In this document: one piece after another, positions 21,683 to 33,000 of the stretch
Position numbering within the stretch: position 1 is the stretch's first letter
How the letters are laid out: each line of letters opens with the position of its first letter
Assembly: GCA_037176725.1 (NCBI GenBank)
Contig: JAZBRS010000039.1
Location: 21,984,001-22,048,000, forward strand
Reading direction: 5' to 3'
DNA length: 64,000 nt
Origin: Posidonia oceanica
Lineage: Eukaryota > Streptophyta > Magnoliopsida > Alismatales > Posidoniaceae
Position numbers and translations under genes: made by a program
Notes under the pieces: model-generated
Told to the model about the DNA's origin: nothing
What the model saw: the letters and a program-made list of their open reading frames with translations, nothing else
Databases searched by the model: none

Positions 21683-24007
21683 TTATTCTTCGGGATCTTT
21701 CTGCTCAGAGCCCTCCATTGCGAAGAGGATATCTTCATCAGGGAATTGCGTCTGGAAGGGTTGGTATTCAGGTAGAGGAAGATCAGCAAGATGGTCTGCC
21801 ATGGCCTGACCCTTCATGGATTTCTGTGTGACAAAGGTGATGTCGTACTGAGATAATAACACCTGCCACTTAGCACATCTGCCTACCATGGCCGGCTTTT
21901 GAAAGAGGAACTTGATAGGATCATGCCGGCATAAGAGCTGAACTGGGTATGCCATCATGTAGTGCCTTAGTTTCTGTGCAGCCCAGACAAGGGATAAGCA
22001 AGTCTTCTCTAGTGTACTGTACCTGGCTTCGCATTCATTAAATTTCTTGCTCAGGTAGTAGATGGCACGCTCCCTTCTACCAGATTCGTCATGTTGGCCC
22101 AAGACGGCGCCCATGGAATGCTGCATGGTAGAAAGGTAGAGAAGCAAAGGTCTCCCTGGTGTAGGGGGAACCAGGACAGGAGGCTTGATCAACAGCTGCT
22201 TGATCTTGGCAAATGCAGCCTGACACTCCTCGCTCCAGTGAATCTGCGCATTCTTCTTCAGGAGTTTGAATATGGGTTCACAGATGGGCGTAAGCTGTGC
22301 TATAAAGTGACTGATATATTGTAAACGCCCAAGCAGACTTCTGACTTCTTTTTCAGTTCTGGGGGGTGGCATGTCCACGATGGCTTGCGCTTTCAACGGG
22401 TCCACCTCAATCCCCCTTTGGCTAACAATGTAGCCGAGCAATTTGCCAGAAGACACCCCGAATACGCACTTCTTGGGATTCAGGCGCAGTTTGTATTTCC
22501 GTAGACGGTCAAAGAGCTTTTTTAGACAGGCAAGGTGATCTTCAGGCTCTCTGGTTTTAGCAATCATGTCGTCTACGTAGACCTCCACTTCTTGGTGCAT
22601 GAGGTCGTGGAACAGCGCAGTCATGGCCCTCTGATAGGTCGCACCAGCATTCTTCAGGCCGAACGGCATGACTTGGTAGCAGAAGACTCCCCAAGGGGTG
22701 ATGAATGAAGTCTTTTCCATGTCTTCTTCTGCCATTTTGATTTGGTTGTATCCAGAAAAGCCGTCCATGAAGGAGAGCATCTTGTGGCCCGCTGTATTGT
22801 CGACTAGGACGTCATTGTGAGGCAAGGGGAAGTCGTCCTTGGGACTCGCCTTGTTCAGGTCCCTGTAGTCGATGCAGATCCGGATTCGGCCATCTTTCTT
22901 GGGCACAGGTACAATGTTTGCCAGCCATTCAGGATAAAGGATGACCTTTAGAAAGTTGACTCTGAGCTGCTTCATTATCTCTTCTTTGATCATGAGCAGC
23001 CACTGCGGTCGCCATCTTCTTAGTTTCTGCTTCACTGGCTTGGCATCCGGGTTTAAGGGCAGATTGTGCACCACTATCTCTATGTCAAGGCCAACCATAT
23101 CTTCGTAACTCCAGGCGAAGACATCCGCATATTCTTTCAGGAATGCGATGAACTCTGCTCGAGCCTGTGTGGACAGCTGGGCACTAATACGAACTTCTCT
23201 GACTTCCTCAGCTGTGCCGATGTTGACAACCTCTGTTTCTTCTTCAACGTGGAGGTTGGGGCCTTCTGGGTCGTCGTCATAGGGCCGGAACTCGGGCAAT
23301 GATTCATCAGTCTCATCCATGCCCGTATCATCCTCCTCTCCATAAGCAATAAGTTCCGAGAGGATCTCTTTCTCAAAAGAAGGACTTGTGATGTCGAAAG
23401 AGTGTATATGTTCCGCTGCTTGGCCCTGGTAACGCTTCAGGATGGTCACGCTCACTCGGGTATTCTTGTAGCCTCGGTGCACGACCTCCATCCCAGCAAC
23501 TCCTTCTACTGCTTGCTCTGGCCTGACTGCTTCTGCTGGGTGCTCTGCTGATACTACTGAGGGCCTTGCTGATTCTGCTGTTGATGCTGCTGACTGTTCT
23601 ACTGCTGAGGCTGCTGACAGCTCTGTTACTGATTCTGCTTTCTGCTCTGTTACTGCTGCTGCTTGCACTGCTGATGCTTCCTCTTCTGAGTCTTCTAGTG
23701 TGCTTGTGGAGGGTGTGCCGGACTGGCGGCGGATCTGGGCATTGCCGCTCGCTATGCTGCTCCGGTGAGGCATGTGTTGCACAAACCACCTAGACCCACC
23801 TTTCGATTGGAGAGTGATGAGCTCATCTGGTCTAGGGGAGTCCGGTGCTGCTGAGTCTTCTTCCAGGACCATGATAGAGGCATGGTCTTCTTGCAGAGGA
23901 GGGTCTGTGACCACGGCTTTCCCTTTCCTTTCTGCAGCTTGGTGCTCTGCCAGGTCTTCTGCTATCGACTCGAGTTGTTCTTGATAAAGTAGCTCTAAGT
24001 CGGACAT
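21683..24007 (-). pseudogene. Pol of element 1: linker, reverse transcriptase and first RNase H
   Basis: 774 codons without a stop, bounded by nonsense codons TAG 24020-24022 and TAA 21683-21685. Residues 1-300 are a low-complexity linker rich in Ala, Ser, Glu and Val, with a conserved acidic part. RT covers about residues 335-545. It contains ICIDYRDLNKASPKDDFPLP, FMDGFSGYNQI, FGLKNAGATYQRAM and the catalytic YVDD at residues 477-480 (22568-22579). The connected Ty3-type RNase H lies at about 610-720. At the usual first catalytic Asp it reads STMQHSMGAVL, so that residue seems lost, while YSTLEKTCLSLVWA keeps the Glu. Degeneration of this RNase H fits the presence of the second one downstream. 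The ATG at 24007 is not a true start, because this is an internal part of a polyprotein. Confidence 0.93.
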
Positions 24008-24892
24008 CCAAGAATCGACCTAGGCTTCTATCGCCACTCCTTCTTCCTCGTCTGAGGGGGAGTCGACGTAGTAGGCGCCGGGGGCTTGCGGCACTGGCCC
24101 GGCTGCAAGACGGATCGCTGCCCTTGGAATCTGCATGATCTGGTTCACAGACGCGTCCGATGGTGGCAACTCCGATGTAGAAGGCCCAAATAGACAGGTC
24201 AGCGGTGCCACAGATGAATAGGCTGCTAGGGTCACTGTTGGAGAGTAAGCAGAGGTGCTCTTTGGAGGGCTCAAGGGCCCGGAGAGTGTAGTGCTCAGTT
24301 GGCCTTTTGTATCGGGCCGTAATTGAGAGAGTGCAGCCTCTGACGCCATGGGGTCTTGCCATGAGAGCTGTTGCTTGTTGTCAGGAGGATGCGAAGCGGA
24401 CTGCGCCGGCTGCACTCTTGAAGGTGTGGCTGCTGAAGCAGGCTGAGCCGCGCTGCTGACTGTATTGATTGACTGCCCTTCCAGAGAGAGGGACAGTGGC
24501 ACTGATGTTGCTGTGACCGCTGGTAGCATGCTTGATTCTGCCAGATGGAGTGTCTCTGACTCCTGCACTGCTGCTGACTGTACTTGGGAAGCTGATGTGG
24601 CTGCAAAAGAGTGAGAGCTTGCCAGTTCTGCCACAGGGCCTGCTGAGCTGCCTGCTGTTTCTGCCAGAGGGAGGGTCGAATATACTGACTATGGGGCCTC
24701 TGCTCTAATCATTGCCTTGCTGCTAGTTGGGACTGCCTCTACTGTGCCAGACTGCTCCTCATCTGAGTAATAGTCCTCAATGCAGACCCAATCTTCTGCC
24801 GGAACCGCAGCTTGATCATCAGTTGATCCCAGAACCCCTGCACTGGTGAAGTTAGCGAGGTCTCTGGGGATGGCTGGCTCTTGATCCTTGAG
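24008..24892 (-). pseudogene. Polyprotein linker between protease and RT of element 1
   Basis: The frame runs through this part with stops at 24689-24691 (TAG) and 24020-24022 (TAG), both probably from CAG or TCA/TGG-type codons by single changes. It encodes Ser, Ala, Thr and Pro-rich sequence with two recognisable blocks shared with element 3: WVCIEDYYSDEEQSGTVEA and YYVDSPSDEEEG. I see no enzyme domain. Ogre elements have an intron in this general place. I cannot confirm one here, and the open frame argues that the linker can be translated. Confidence 0.75.
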
Positions 24893-26041
24893 CTAAAGGT
24901 AGTGATCTTCGTTAAGCTTAGGTTCATAACCGAGGCCTTCAGATTTCCTCCGCTCCACCGCTACGATCAGCTCTGCGATCCCCTGGCCGTGACGCCCGAG
25001 TGGTGTACCCTTTATGTAACCCCACCTGTGACATACATTCTCGACCATTCGAAAGGGGTTACTGTGAACGGCCAAGGAGTTGACACGTTCAAGATCAGGA
25101 ATGAAGTTAACCGGCTCGCACCGATTAACGCGATATAGGGCTTCAGAAGTCTCGGGGTCAAACGGGATAGCTTGCGAAGACACGGGGGAGACTGCTTCGA
25201 TCCGCTCCTTCTCGAAGTTCTCCGCCATGATGACAATGACATCATTGCCACGACGGTACTTTATCATTCGATGGAGGGTCGAAGGAAGGACTTGATGCTT
25301 GTGGAGCCAAGGGCGCCCAAGCAGAAGATTGAAGTTGGGCTTCAAGTCGACGACATAGAATTCTACATCGAAGACGACCGGGCCGATGACAAGGGGAATA
25401 ATCAAGATCCCTAGAGCGTCATGATGTGTGTTGTCAAAAGCTGTCATTCCCTTCACGGCTGGCGTGATGTCCTCGGCTTTGAATCCGAGCTTGGTTGCTG
25501 TACGCAAGGGGCAGACGTTAAGGCCTGACCCATTATCAACTAGTGTTAGGGGAATGTGAAAGTTTTTGAACTGCACCGTGACGAATAGGGGCTGGTTGTG
25601 ATTAATCCCTGCCGAAGGCAGCTCATCACTTGTAAAAGAGATGACCTGGGGCTCCGCAATCAACCCTACCATGCTCTCCAAGGCTGAAGGCTCAATAGAC
25701 TGGGACACACGGGCAGCCTGGAATACGCGAAGAAAAGCCTCGCGGTGTTCGGCAGAGGTGTGGATTAGGTCCCAAATGGATATGTCAGCTTTGACCTTCT
25801 TAAGCTGGGAGGTCAAGTCTGCCTTAGGTTGGTTCTTTTTGGCAACAAGAGGGGTGGTTTGGGCAAGCTCTAAGGGGGTAGTGGCAGGAAGCTGGGCCGC
25901 GACTGGCTGGGCAGGGATTTGGCTTGCTACGGGTTGATTCGGGGTTGGATCTGCTACGGATTGGTTGGAGGGTAGGGGCACAACAGGTCTAGGGTGAGTT
26001 GGCTTAATTGCCGATGTTGGGGGCCTGTAAACCCTCCCCGA
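24893..26041 (-). pseudogene. Aspartic protease and G-patch-like segment of element 1
   Basis: The retropepsin-like domain cuts the polyprotein. It is seen as LTLVDNGSGLNVCPL, where Tat elements use DNGS in place of DTG or DSG, followed by FYVVDLKPNFNLLLGRPWLH. About 120 residues later GTPLGRHGQGIAELI and EGLGYEP form a G-patch-like glycine pattern, a known feature of this lineage between protease and RT. The segment is bounded by TGA 26042-26044 (probably from CGA, which element 3 keeps) and TAG 24893-24895. In-frame sequence continues on both sides, so these are mutations and not natural ends. Confidence 0.88.
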
Positions 26042-28746
26042 TCACGTTACTTCCGCGCACATCTCTGTGGCGTAGCTGTAAGGGACACGATGGGTGTCCA
26101 AGGTTAAGTCAATAACCATTGGGGTACGTGCTGCGAGCATAGGAGAGGTTATAGGGGGACCTACAGGATACTGAGGTCTCTCTAGAGGGTACGGTTGTTG
26201 GGGTGAGAAGGCTGGGGCAGGTTGAGGTCTGCTTAGAAGGTGTAGCTGAGGTCGCCCTAAGAGGTGGACAGGGGATCTAGGCTGGGCCCTAGCTAGGAGG
26301 TGCACAGGGGATTGAGCCTGGGGAAGCACGGTGGGAGGCGCGAAGGGGCGCTCTGGCCTGGCACGCGGTCGGATCGAGTGAATTCCCGACTCGGAGCCGG
26401 CAACTGCCGCAAGGTAGAGACTGACAGGAAAAGGCTCAGAAATATCAGAAATGAGATCAGAAGGGTCTACCACGGAGGTAGTAGGCCCAGAAGGGAAGAC
26501 AGAGTGAATGCCTGAGGTTCCAGCCCTTGCCGAATAAGTGTGCTCCGGTAGGGGTTGGTGGATGATGCCAGAATGAGGGGGAACAGCTGAATGTGCAGAT
26601 GCATGAGTGTGTGCTTGAGTGGGTGCCTCGTGCGTGTCGATCACAATCGTTCCCGATTCGATCAGATCCTGAATTGCGTTCCGCAGGGAGTAGCAATTGT
26701 CCGTCGAATGCCCGACGCTTCGATGGAAATTGCAGAAGAGGTTCGCCCTAAACCAATGCGGTAGAGGACTTGGCGGCAGACGAACCTCCGAGAACTTCAG
26801 GAGCGATGCAACCTTTGGCAAGATGACCGTGAGCGGTTCCACCAGTGGGGCAAATTTCCGCTTCTCAATGGGTGGCCTTCTCTGCCTCTGGTATGAGCCT
26901 TGCTGAACCGGTGCGGTAGGGTAGACCGGTCTAGCGGTGGTTGTGATTTGTGGTGTGGGTGGATTCCTAGGTGCAGGAGCATACACCATCTGAGCTGGGG
27001 CAGGCCAGGATGGCAAGCGAACAGGCACAGCAGGGGAGTCGACGAATGCAACAGCGGTTTTCGACGAGTCCTTCCTCTTCGGGCGGTTGTTGCTGCTGCC
27101 GTTGTTGTTGTTGTTGGAAGTGCTGCTGTTGGCACTGTTACTGCTAATCGTGGCTTGCTTAGCGAACGCAGAGAGAGTTGGGAAGTTGCCACTCCGCAGA
27201 GAACTCTCCACGCGCGCTCCAGCTCTGATGAGTGCTGCAAAGTAGTGATTGGTTGGATGCTAAGCAGAGCTCCAAGAGATGGCTGCGCCCCTTTGGTAAC
27301 GATCTCGATAGACTCCTCGTCAGAGGGTCTATCTCGAACCTGAGAGGCAAGGGCGCGCCAGCGGCCGACGTACTCCCCGAACGGCTCGCCAGAATTCTGC
27401 TTGATTGCGATCAAGTCCGCTCTCTTTGGGACTAGATCGAGGTTGAAGGAGTATTGTTCCAGGAACGCCTGACTGAGGTCGTTCCAAGTCTTGATGGCTG
27501 ACATATCAAGCGATGTAAACCACTTGAGTGCCGGCCCGGTCAAACTCTTCTGGAACAAGCGGATCAGCAACCTCTCGTCAACCTGAAGCTGAGCGAGATC
27601 ACCGCAATACGCCTTCAAGTGTGCTACGGGGCAGCCCCTACCATTATACTTCTCGAAGTTTGGGATTTTGAACTTCGGAGGGAGTACCGCCTCTGGAAAG
27701 CAGCAGAGGTCCCGGAATTGGTAGGTCTGGTGCTCAGTACCCTGCACTAATCGTAGTGCTTTCTCCAAGACGTCCATCCGATCATTGATGGGGTCTGGGA
27801 TTGCTGCTGTAGGAGAGGGATCAGCAGGGGTAGCGAGCACATACGCCGAATGGGTCGCACCTAAGTGCTCCTCCGGATCTACCATAGCGTCGCCTGGTGG
27901 AGCAACGGGATGGTCGGCGTATCCGTGCTGGGGGACTGTGTATGCAGGAGTGTATGCAGGATCCTGGACCTGATGCAGAGGAGAAGAGCAGATGCCATGC
28001 AGTGCTGTGGGAGGAGTAGGATGACAGAGCACCAGTTGCTGTACGGGCGGGGTGCCAGACAGCGAGCCAGTGAGGTACTGGGCTCCAGCCGGTCCAAAAG
28101 ACTGACCACCAGAGGGAAGTGGAGCATGCTGTACTAAGTGTTGTGCAGAAGGAGGCGGCAAACGGGCCCCCATCGTCGGAACCGTGAGCAGTTGAGACGA
28201 TGGTCAAGGCGGAGGTGTAGAGGTTGATGCATGAGATGTAAGAACTGGCCTCAGAGGAACCTCAGGAACAACAGAAATAGAGGAAGGACGAACTGATAGA
28301 GCCATGTCCCGCAGTCTCTGGGCAAGCTCCATCAGGTGCTGGTACTGTGCCTCGGGCGTCTCGGCAGCGGGAACGCTGAAGTGCAGTGCCGGCGAAGGTT
28401 GAGAAGCGAATGGCACGGACACAGACTGTCCGGGAGGAAAGGGTTCTATAGTAAAGGTCGCAGCAGCGGTAGGAGGGATGTCAAAGGCAACGTATCCCTG
28501 GGATGGAGGGGGCAATGGCGTCTCCGGAGCGCGAGTAATGGCCGTCAAGATAGACTCGGCGACCGGATCCGGAGGAAGAGATGCTTGCCACTGTCCTGGG
28601 ACGTACTGAGAACCTAGAGACGTCAGGGGAGGAAACCCTGGCGTCGGAGGGGGAACAAGGGGGACAGAAGGAGCAACCGGAGGGGCCGGAACGGAAACAC
28701 CCTCCGAGAGAGGAGTGAAGGAAGGCTCACTAACGTACTGGGCCAT
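26042..28746 (-). pseudogene. Gag of element 1
   Basis: Gag forms the virus-like particle. The start ATG at 28746 (MAQYVSEPSF) is shared with elements 2 (MAQST) and 3 (MAQCT). A proline-rich N-terminal half comes first. The retrotransposon gag core follows, containing PPKFKIPNFEKYNGRGCP, LIRLFQKSLTGPALKWF and FGEYVGRWRALASQV. Next comes an Asn/Ser-rich stretch and a zinc knuckle of the form CxxHx4Hx4C (CNFHRSVGHSTDNC). A TGA at 28204-28206 (probably from CGA) and a 1-bp deletion near 27240, in a run of T after 'actact', break the frame. With one base restored, the whole frame 28746 to 19952 is a multiple of three. Confidence 0.92.
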
Positions 28747-30054
28747 TGCTGACCTAGATCACGTGAGAATAGGGCTGCGACGAGTGTTCAAGCGGTGATT
28801 CCTAAGAGGAGCTATTGTCGCAAATGCAGATAGCTCAGAGGGGGAATGGTCGCGAATGAAGTCACAAAAGGGGTGTCAACGGGGGTCGGTACTCGAGCTC
28901 TGGCAAAGGGAAACTCGCTTACCGATCACGCTGACACAACAGAAGGAAATTAGGGTTAGAAACCAAAAAGATGAATGCAAATGAGTTAGTTAAATGGCAT
29001 GAATGATATGTATGCTTTCTAGTATGCCCCCCTTAACTTATCTAGTGTTTCTTAGCAGGTTATCTACTTCGGGTATCCCTGGATGTACGGGTCACCGACT
29101 CAGGTCAGAAAAGTAGGTTCCCTGTCTAACTCCCGGCCCAAAGCTTAGGAAATGACAGGGTGGTGCGTTGGTGGCCTCTACCCCGCCAAGGCGTGGGTGG
29201 TACCCTCTACTAACACCGACACGACCCCCGGACGAGGGGGGACAGACCGACTGACTCGTGCCACGCCCAAAGCGGTGGAACAAGAAGCCGGGACCGTCCT
29301 TCGCAGACTAGTAGGTGGACTCAGATGAGAAGAATGCATGCCCTATATGATGCTTATGCAAATGATTAAAGTCTTTTATCTTGCGCATTTTATTAACCCA
29401 AGGGGGTGAAGGATTGTTTGAAGTCTCTAGTTGCTCCTAGAAATTCTTTTTACTTGCCATTTTTAGTTAACCACGGGGAGAGTAGACAAGTCTCTACTAT
29501 CCTAGGCATGGCATGTGCGAAAGGGAAGAAAATCAATCAAACATGGCAAGCAAACAACATACAACACAGCAAAAGGCAAGTGCATGGCATGTGCGAATGT
29601 TTGTGAGCATAATGGTGAAGAAAGAAACATTCATCAAGTCAAAAGGCAGGTATGCAAAGTATGTGCGTGCATAGTGACATAGCAAAGGTGTAAAAGAAGC
29701 ATTCAACATTCAAAAAGCATGTGTTGTTGCCAAACAAGTATGTAGACATGCAATGTGCGAGAAATAAGCAGTAAATAGCAAGTAAGCAACAGAAAATAAA
29801 GATAAGTAAGCTGTAAAGGAAGTAGGAGCATAAGCTAGACAATAAGTAAATAAACAAGCAGAGAAGCAAAGCCAAGCAAAAAGGAGCACAATCCGAGGCG
29901 AAAAGAGGTGCAAAACCTAAGCAAAGTAGCGACGAAGCAACTTGCTAGGAGTCTGCACAGAAAAGCGAGCAAAACAGGCAGAGAAGGCACACAAGGCAGA
30001 CAAAGCTGCAAAACAAGCGAGCGAAAAAGCCAAGAGCGAAAGCTGGAGTCTGCT
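28747..30054 (-). other. 5' leader of element 1 between PBS and gag
   Basis: There is no gene here. It contains A-rich and 'gcaaa'-rich sequence near the PBS (29500-30050) and a conserved block at about 29085-29400 that is shared with elements 2 and 3. Confidence 0.7.
29085..29400 (-). promoter_or_regulatory. Conserved non-coding leader block
   Basis: About 300 bases are clearly alignable with 40720-41010 (element 2) and, inverted, 52740-53070 (element 3), although flanking leader sequence has diverged. Shared pieces include 'ggcccaaagct', 'gatgcgttggtggcct' or 'gtgcgttggtggcct', 'gggtggtaccctc' and 'ctaacaccgacacg'. It contains a GGTACC palindrome in a possible hairpin. It may be a packaging, dimerisation or translation signal; this is an inference. 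Confidence 0.6.
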
Positions 30055-30073
30055 ATCCCCAGCGGAGTCGCCA
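30055..30073 (-). other. Primer-binding site of element 1, tRNA-Arg
   Basis: On the minus strand, one base after the LTR end, the sequence is TGGCGACTCCGCTGGGGAT. It is complementary to the 3' end (with CCA) of a plant tRNA-Arg, as I recall it, and tRNA-Arg is the primer known for Ogre elements. Confidence 0.88.
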
Positions 30074-30074
30074 C

Positions 30075-33000
30075 TGTAGTAATCCCAATCGGAATCAGGC
30101 TTACTATTAGCGGCGATTGATCCGAGGAAGAGGCTCAACTCGAAAACACTTAAAATCGAGGAGAAAAGAGAAAGATAAGACAAATCAGAGTCGCCACCAT
30201 GTCTATTAACGGGAGACAAGGAAAATCGGGGGAAATACGTGAATTAACACGCAAAACCAAGCAAGAAATGCAAAGCAAAGCAATGCAAAGGAAACAAATG
30301 CAAATACATGCAAATGAAATGACTCTAGCCTAGGATAGGGGCAATATGGTCATTGCGGGCCAAAAGACAGGGCAAGGACTCCTGTTACGCGCGGGGAAGG
30401 TGTTAGGCACCCCCGACACGCCCGAGAATCGGTCTTTCTAGGCTTACGCACGCATATGCAGGGAAATGCAGGTTTGAATGCCTATGTGCCTAAATGAATG
30501 CTCAAGGTGTGCTCTAAGTGGAGAGATGCAAAGCGAGGAAGTAAACATGCTGTCTAAGTGCTCAGCTACGCTGTCTGTGTTCCGAACCGGGCGAAACCCA
30601 GCTCGTGAGAACTCCAGGCAGTAAGCATCACAGCCCTATATGCAAATGCAAGCGAAAAAGCAAAACAACGGCAAGACCATGCAATGCGATCGGCATGCAA
30701 GAGAAACGGCGTAAAACACGCAAAACGAGGCAAGAAACAAGAACGACACGCAAAACAGAGCAAAAAGACAAGATCGGCACGCAAAAAGAGCAAGAAAGCG
30801 AGGCGGCACGCAAATCGGTGCAAAAGACGATAGTGTGCGCGCAAAATAGCGCAAAAGAGAAAGCGGGCACGCAAAACGGTGCCAAAACGAAGCGGGCACG
30901 CAAAACGGTGCCGAAAGCGAAGCGGGCACGTGAAACGGTGCCAAAGACAAAGCGGGCACGCAAAACGGTGCCAAAAGCAGTGAGATAAAACCTCGGAAAA
31001 GCCATGCGAATGCAAATGCAGGGAAAAAGATCAGAAGAGGCTGAAGGAGAGGTAAAACAGCGTGTGTGTGAGAACAGACGCTGTTCGGGGCCACACAGAG
31101 TAGGTGTGAAGACCTACAAAGGGGAGAGTGAGCAAACGGAGGGATTACCACTCCTTTGTGACCGTTTCCCACTAAACCGTTCCACGATCTGTCTCGCACG
31201 CTGCCCAAAGCTCGCGATGCGATCGGATCGTGGAAAAGGGGGAAGAAAGTTGCATTAAGTGATGAATCCAGGGAAAACACAACACAAAACACCCAAGAGT
31301 ACGCGAAACGGGGATCTGAATTGATAGACAAGAAGAGGAGGTCCTATTCTACATGCTCAAAGAGACAGAAAGCGAAAGCAAAGCAAACTATGCAAATGGC
31401 ATGCGAATGAATGCAACGTAGGGGTTCAGGAGGACATACCTGGAAATCCTGGGGCCTGATCTGAAATCTGCTTGGTCCATGCTGAAGAGCGCTTCGCTGC
31501 AGTCGCCTGGGCAGCTTATTTGAGAAGATCCAACGGCCGGATTGGAAGATATCGCAGCTTCAAAGCAGGAGGGCCAGAACAGGGGAGAAAAGTAGATCTA
31601 AGTGTTCAGGAGGTCCTAGGGGTGTGCAAAAAGGTCCTCCCAGGTGGATGGGAGCTAAAGGGACTTTGGTGTGTGCAAAAGAAGCTTAATGCAAAGCTAC
31701 ATGGATGCGAATGCATGCGGAAAGTGAGAAAAGACAAGGAGGAAGACTTTTAGGAAAAAGGGGGTTCAAATGCTATTTTAAAAAAGAAAAGGGGCCTAAA
31801 TGCAAATTTTTGAAAAGGATTGGGGCTTACAGGCAGGGGCTTTGAAAATAGGAGGGGTTGCATGTGGTTTTGCAAAAGACTGGGCTTAGAATGCAATTTT
31901 GAAAAGGGGACATGCATCAGAAGAAGTTTTGAAAGCAAAGGACAAGCAAAAAGCAATTTTGAAAAACTCTGGGGTCTAAAATGCAATTTTCCCAGAAAAC
32001 AGGGTTCTGGGGAGTCTGGGAATGCAAGTGGAGGGTCTACATGCAATTTTGTAAGAATAGGAGCTAAGATGCAACTTTAGGGGCAAAACAGTCTTTTTAC
32101 ATGACTTTAAAAGGATGCAAGGACCTATATGTCATTTTTAAATCATGCAAGGGTCAAGTATGCAATTTTAGATGCAAAATGTGCTCTGAAATCAAGGTCT
32201 ATGGACTGATGTGCAATTTTTTTAAAAAACAAGGTTGAAAATGCAATGCAATATGCAAAAATGCATGCAAAATGGCTACTGTGCGTTTAAATGGACCTAG
32301 ATGCAAAAATGAAAAACCAGAGGGGCAAATGTGCAATGCAGCATGCAAAATATGAAAATAAACCCTAAGTTCTACAGTGCATTGGACTAAGATACAAAAA
32401 CAGTAACTAAGAAGGACCAAGAATGCAATACAATAAGGCAAACTTACAGTATTAAATTTAATTAAACTACTGCAGGATTTAGATGCAAAAATTAAAAGTA
32501 GAAGGGCAAAAACATAATTTTCTACAACAGGACAGCACAGTAAATGGATTATCATGCAAATACTAAAAACCAGAAACATTTAAAGCAATTTAATAAAGTT
32601 CTAAATTCAATATAACATATGACTTAACTGATCAGGACCTACATGCAATATTAGAAAGCTTAATATGACATGAATGCAATGTGGAGAAAATTAAGCTAAG
32701 TTGCTAAAAAATACAAAAAACGAAACGGCAGCAGCTTACAGTGGAGTGGACGACCGGAGGATCGCCGGCGACGCTCTGGACCGGCGGAGGAGGGGCGTCG
32801 CGGGGCGGCGGAGCGTGGGAAGAGAGCGGCGGGGTGCGAGGGAGGCGGAGGAGGCCTGCGGCGGAGCGTGGGGCGGCGGAGCGACGCGCGACGGCCGCTG
32901 CGGGGGTGGCCGGCGCCGGAGAAGAAGGGGACTTCGGCGAGGGATTGCGGGCGGCACAGGCGACGAAAAGCCTCGGGGAAAGGCCGAGGAGCAAGAGAGA

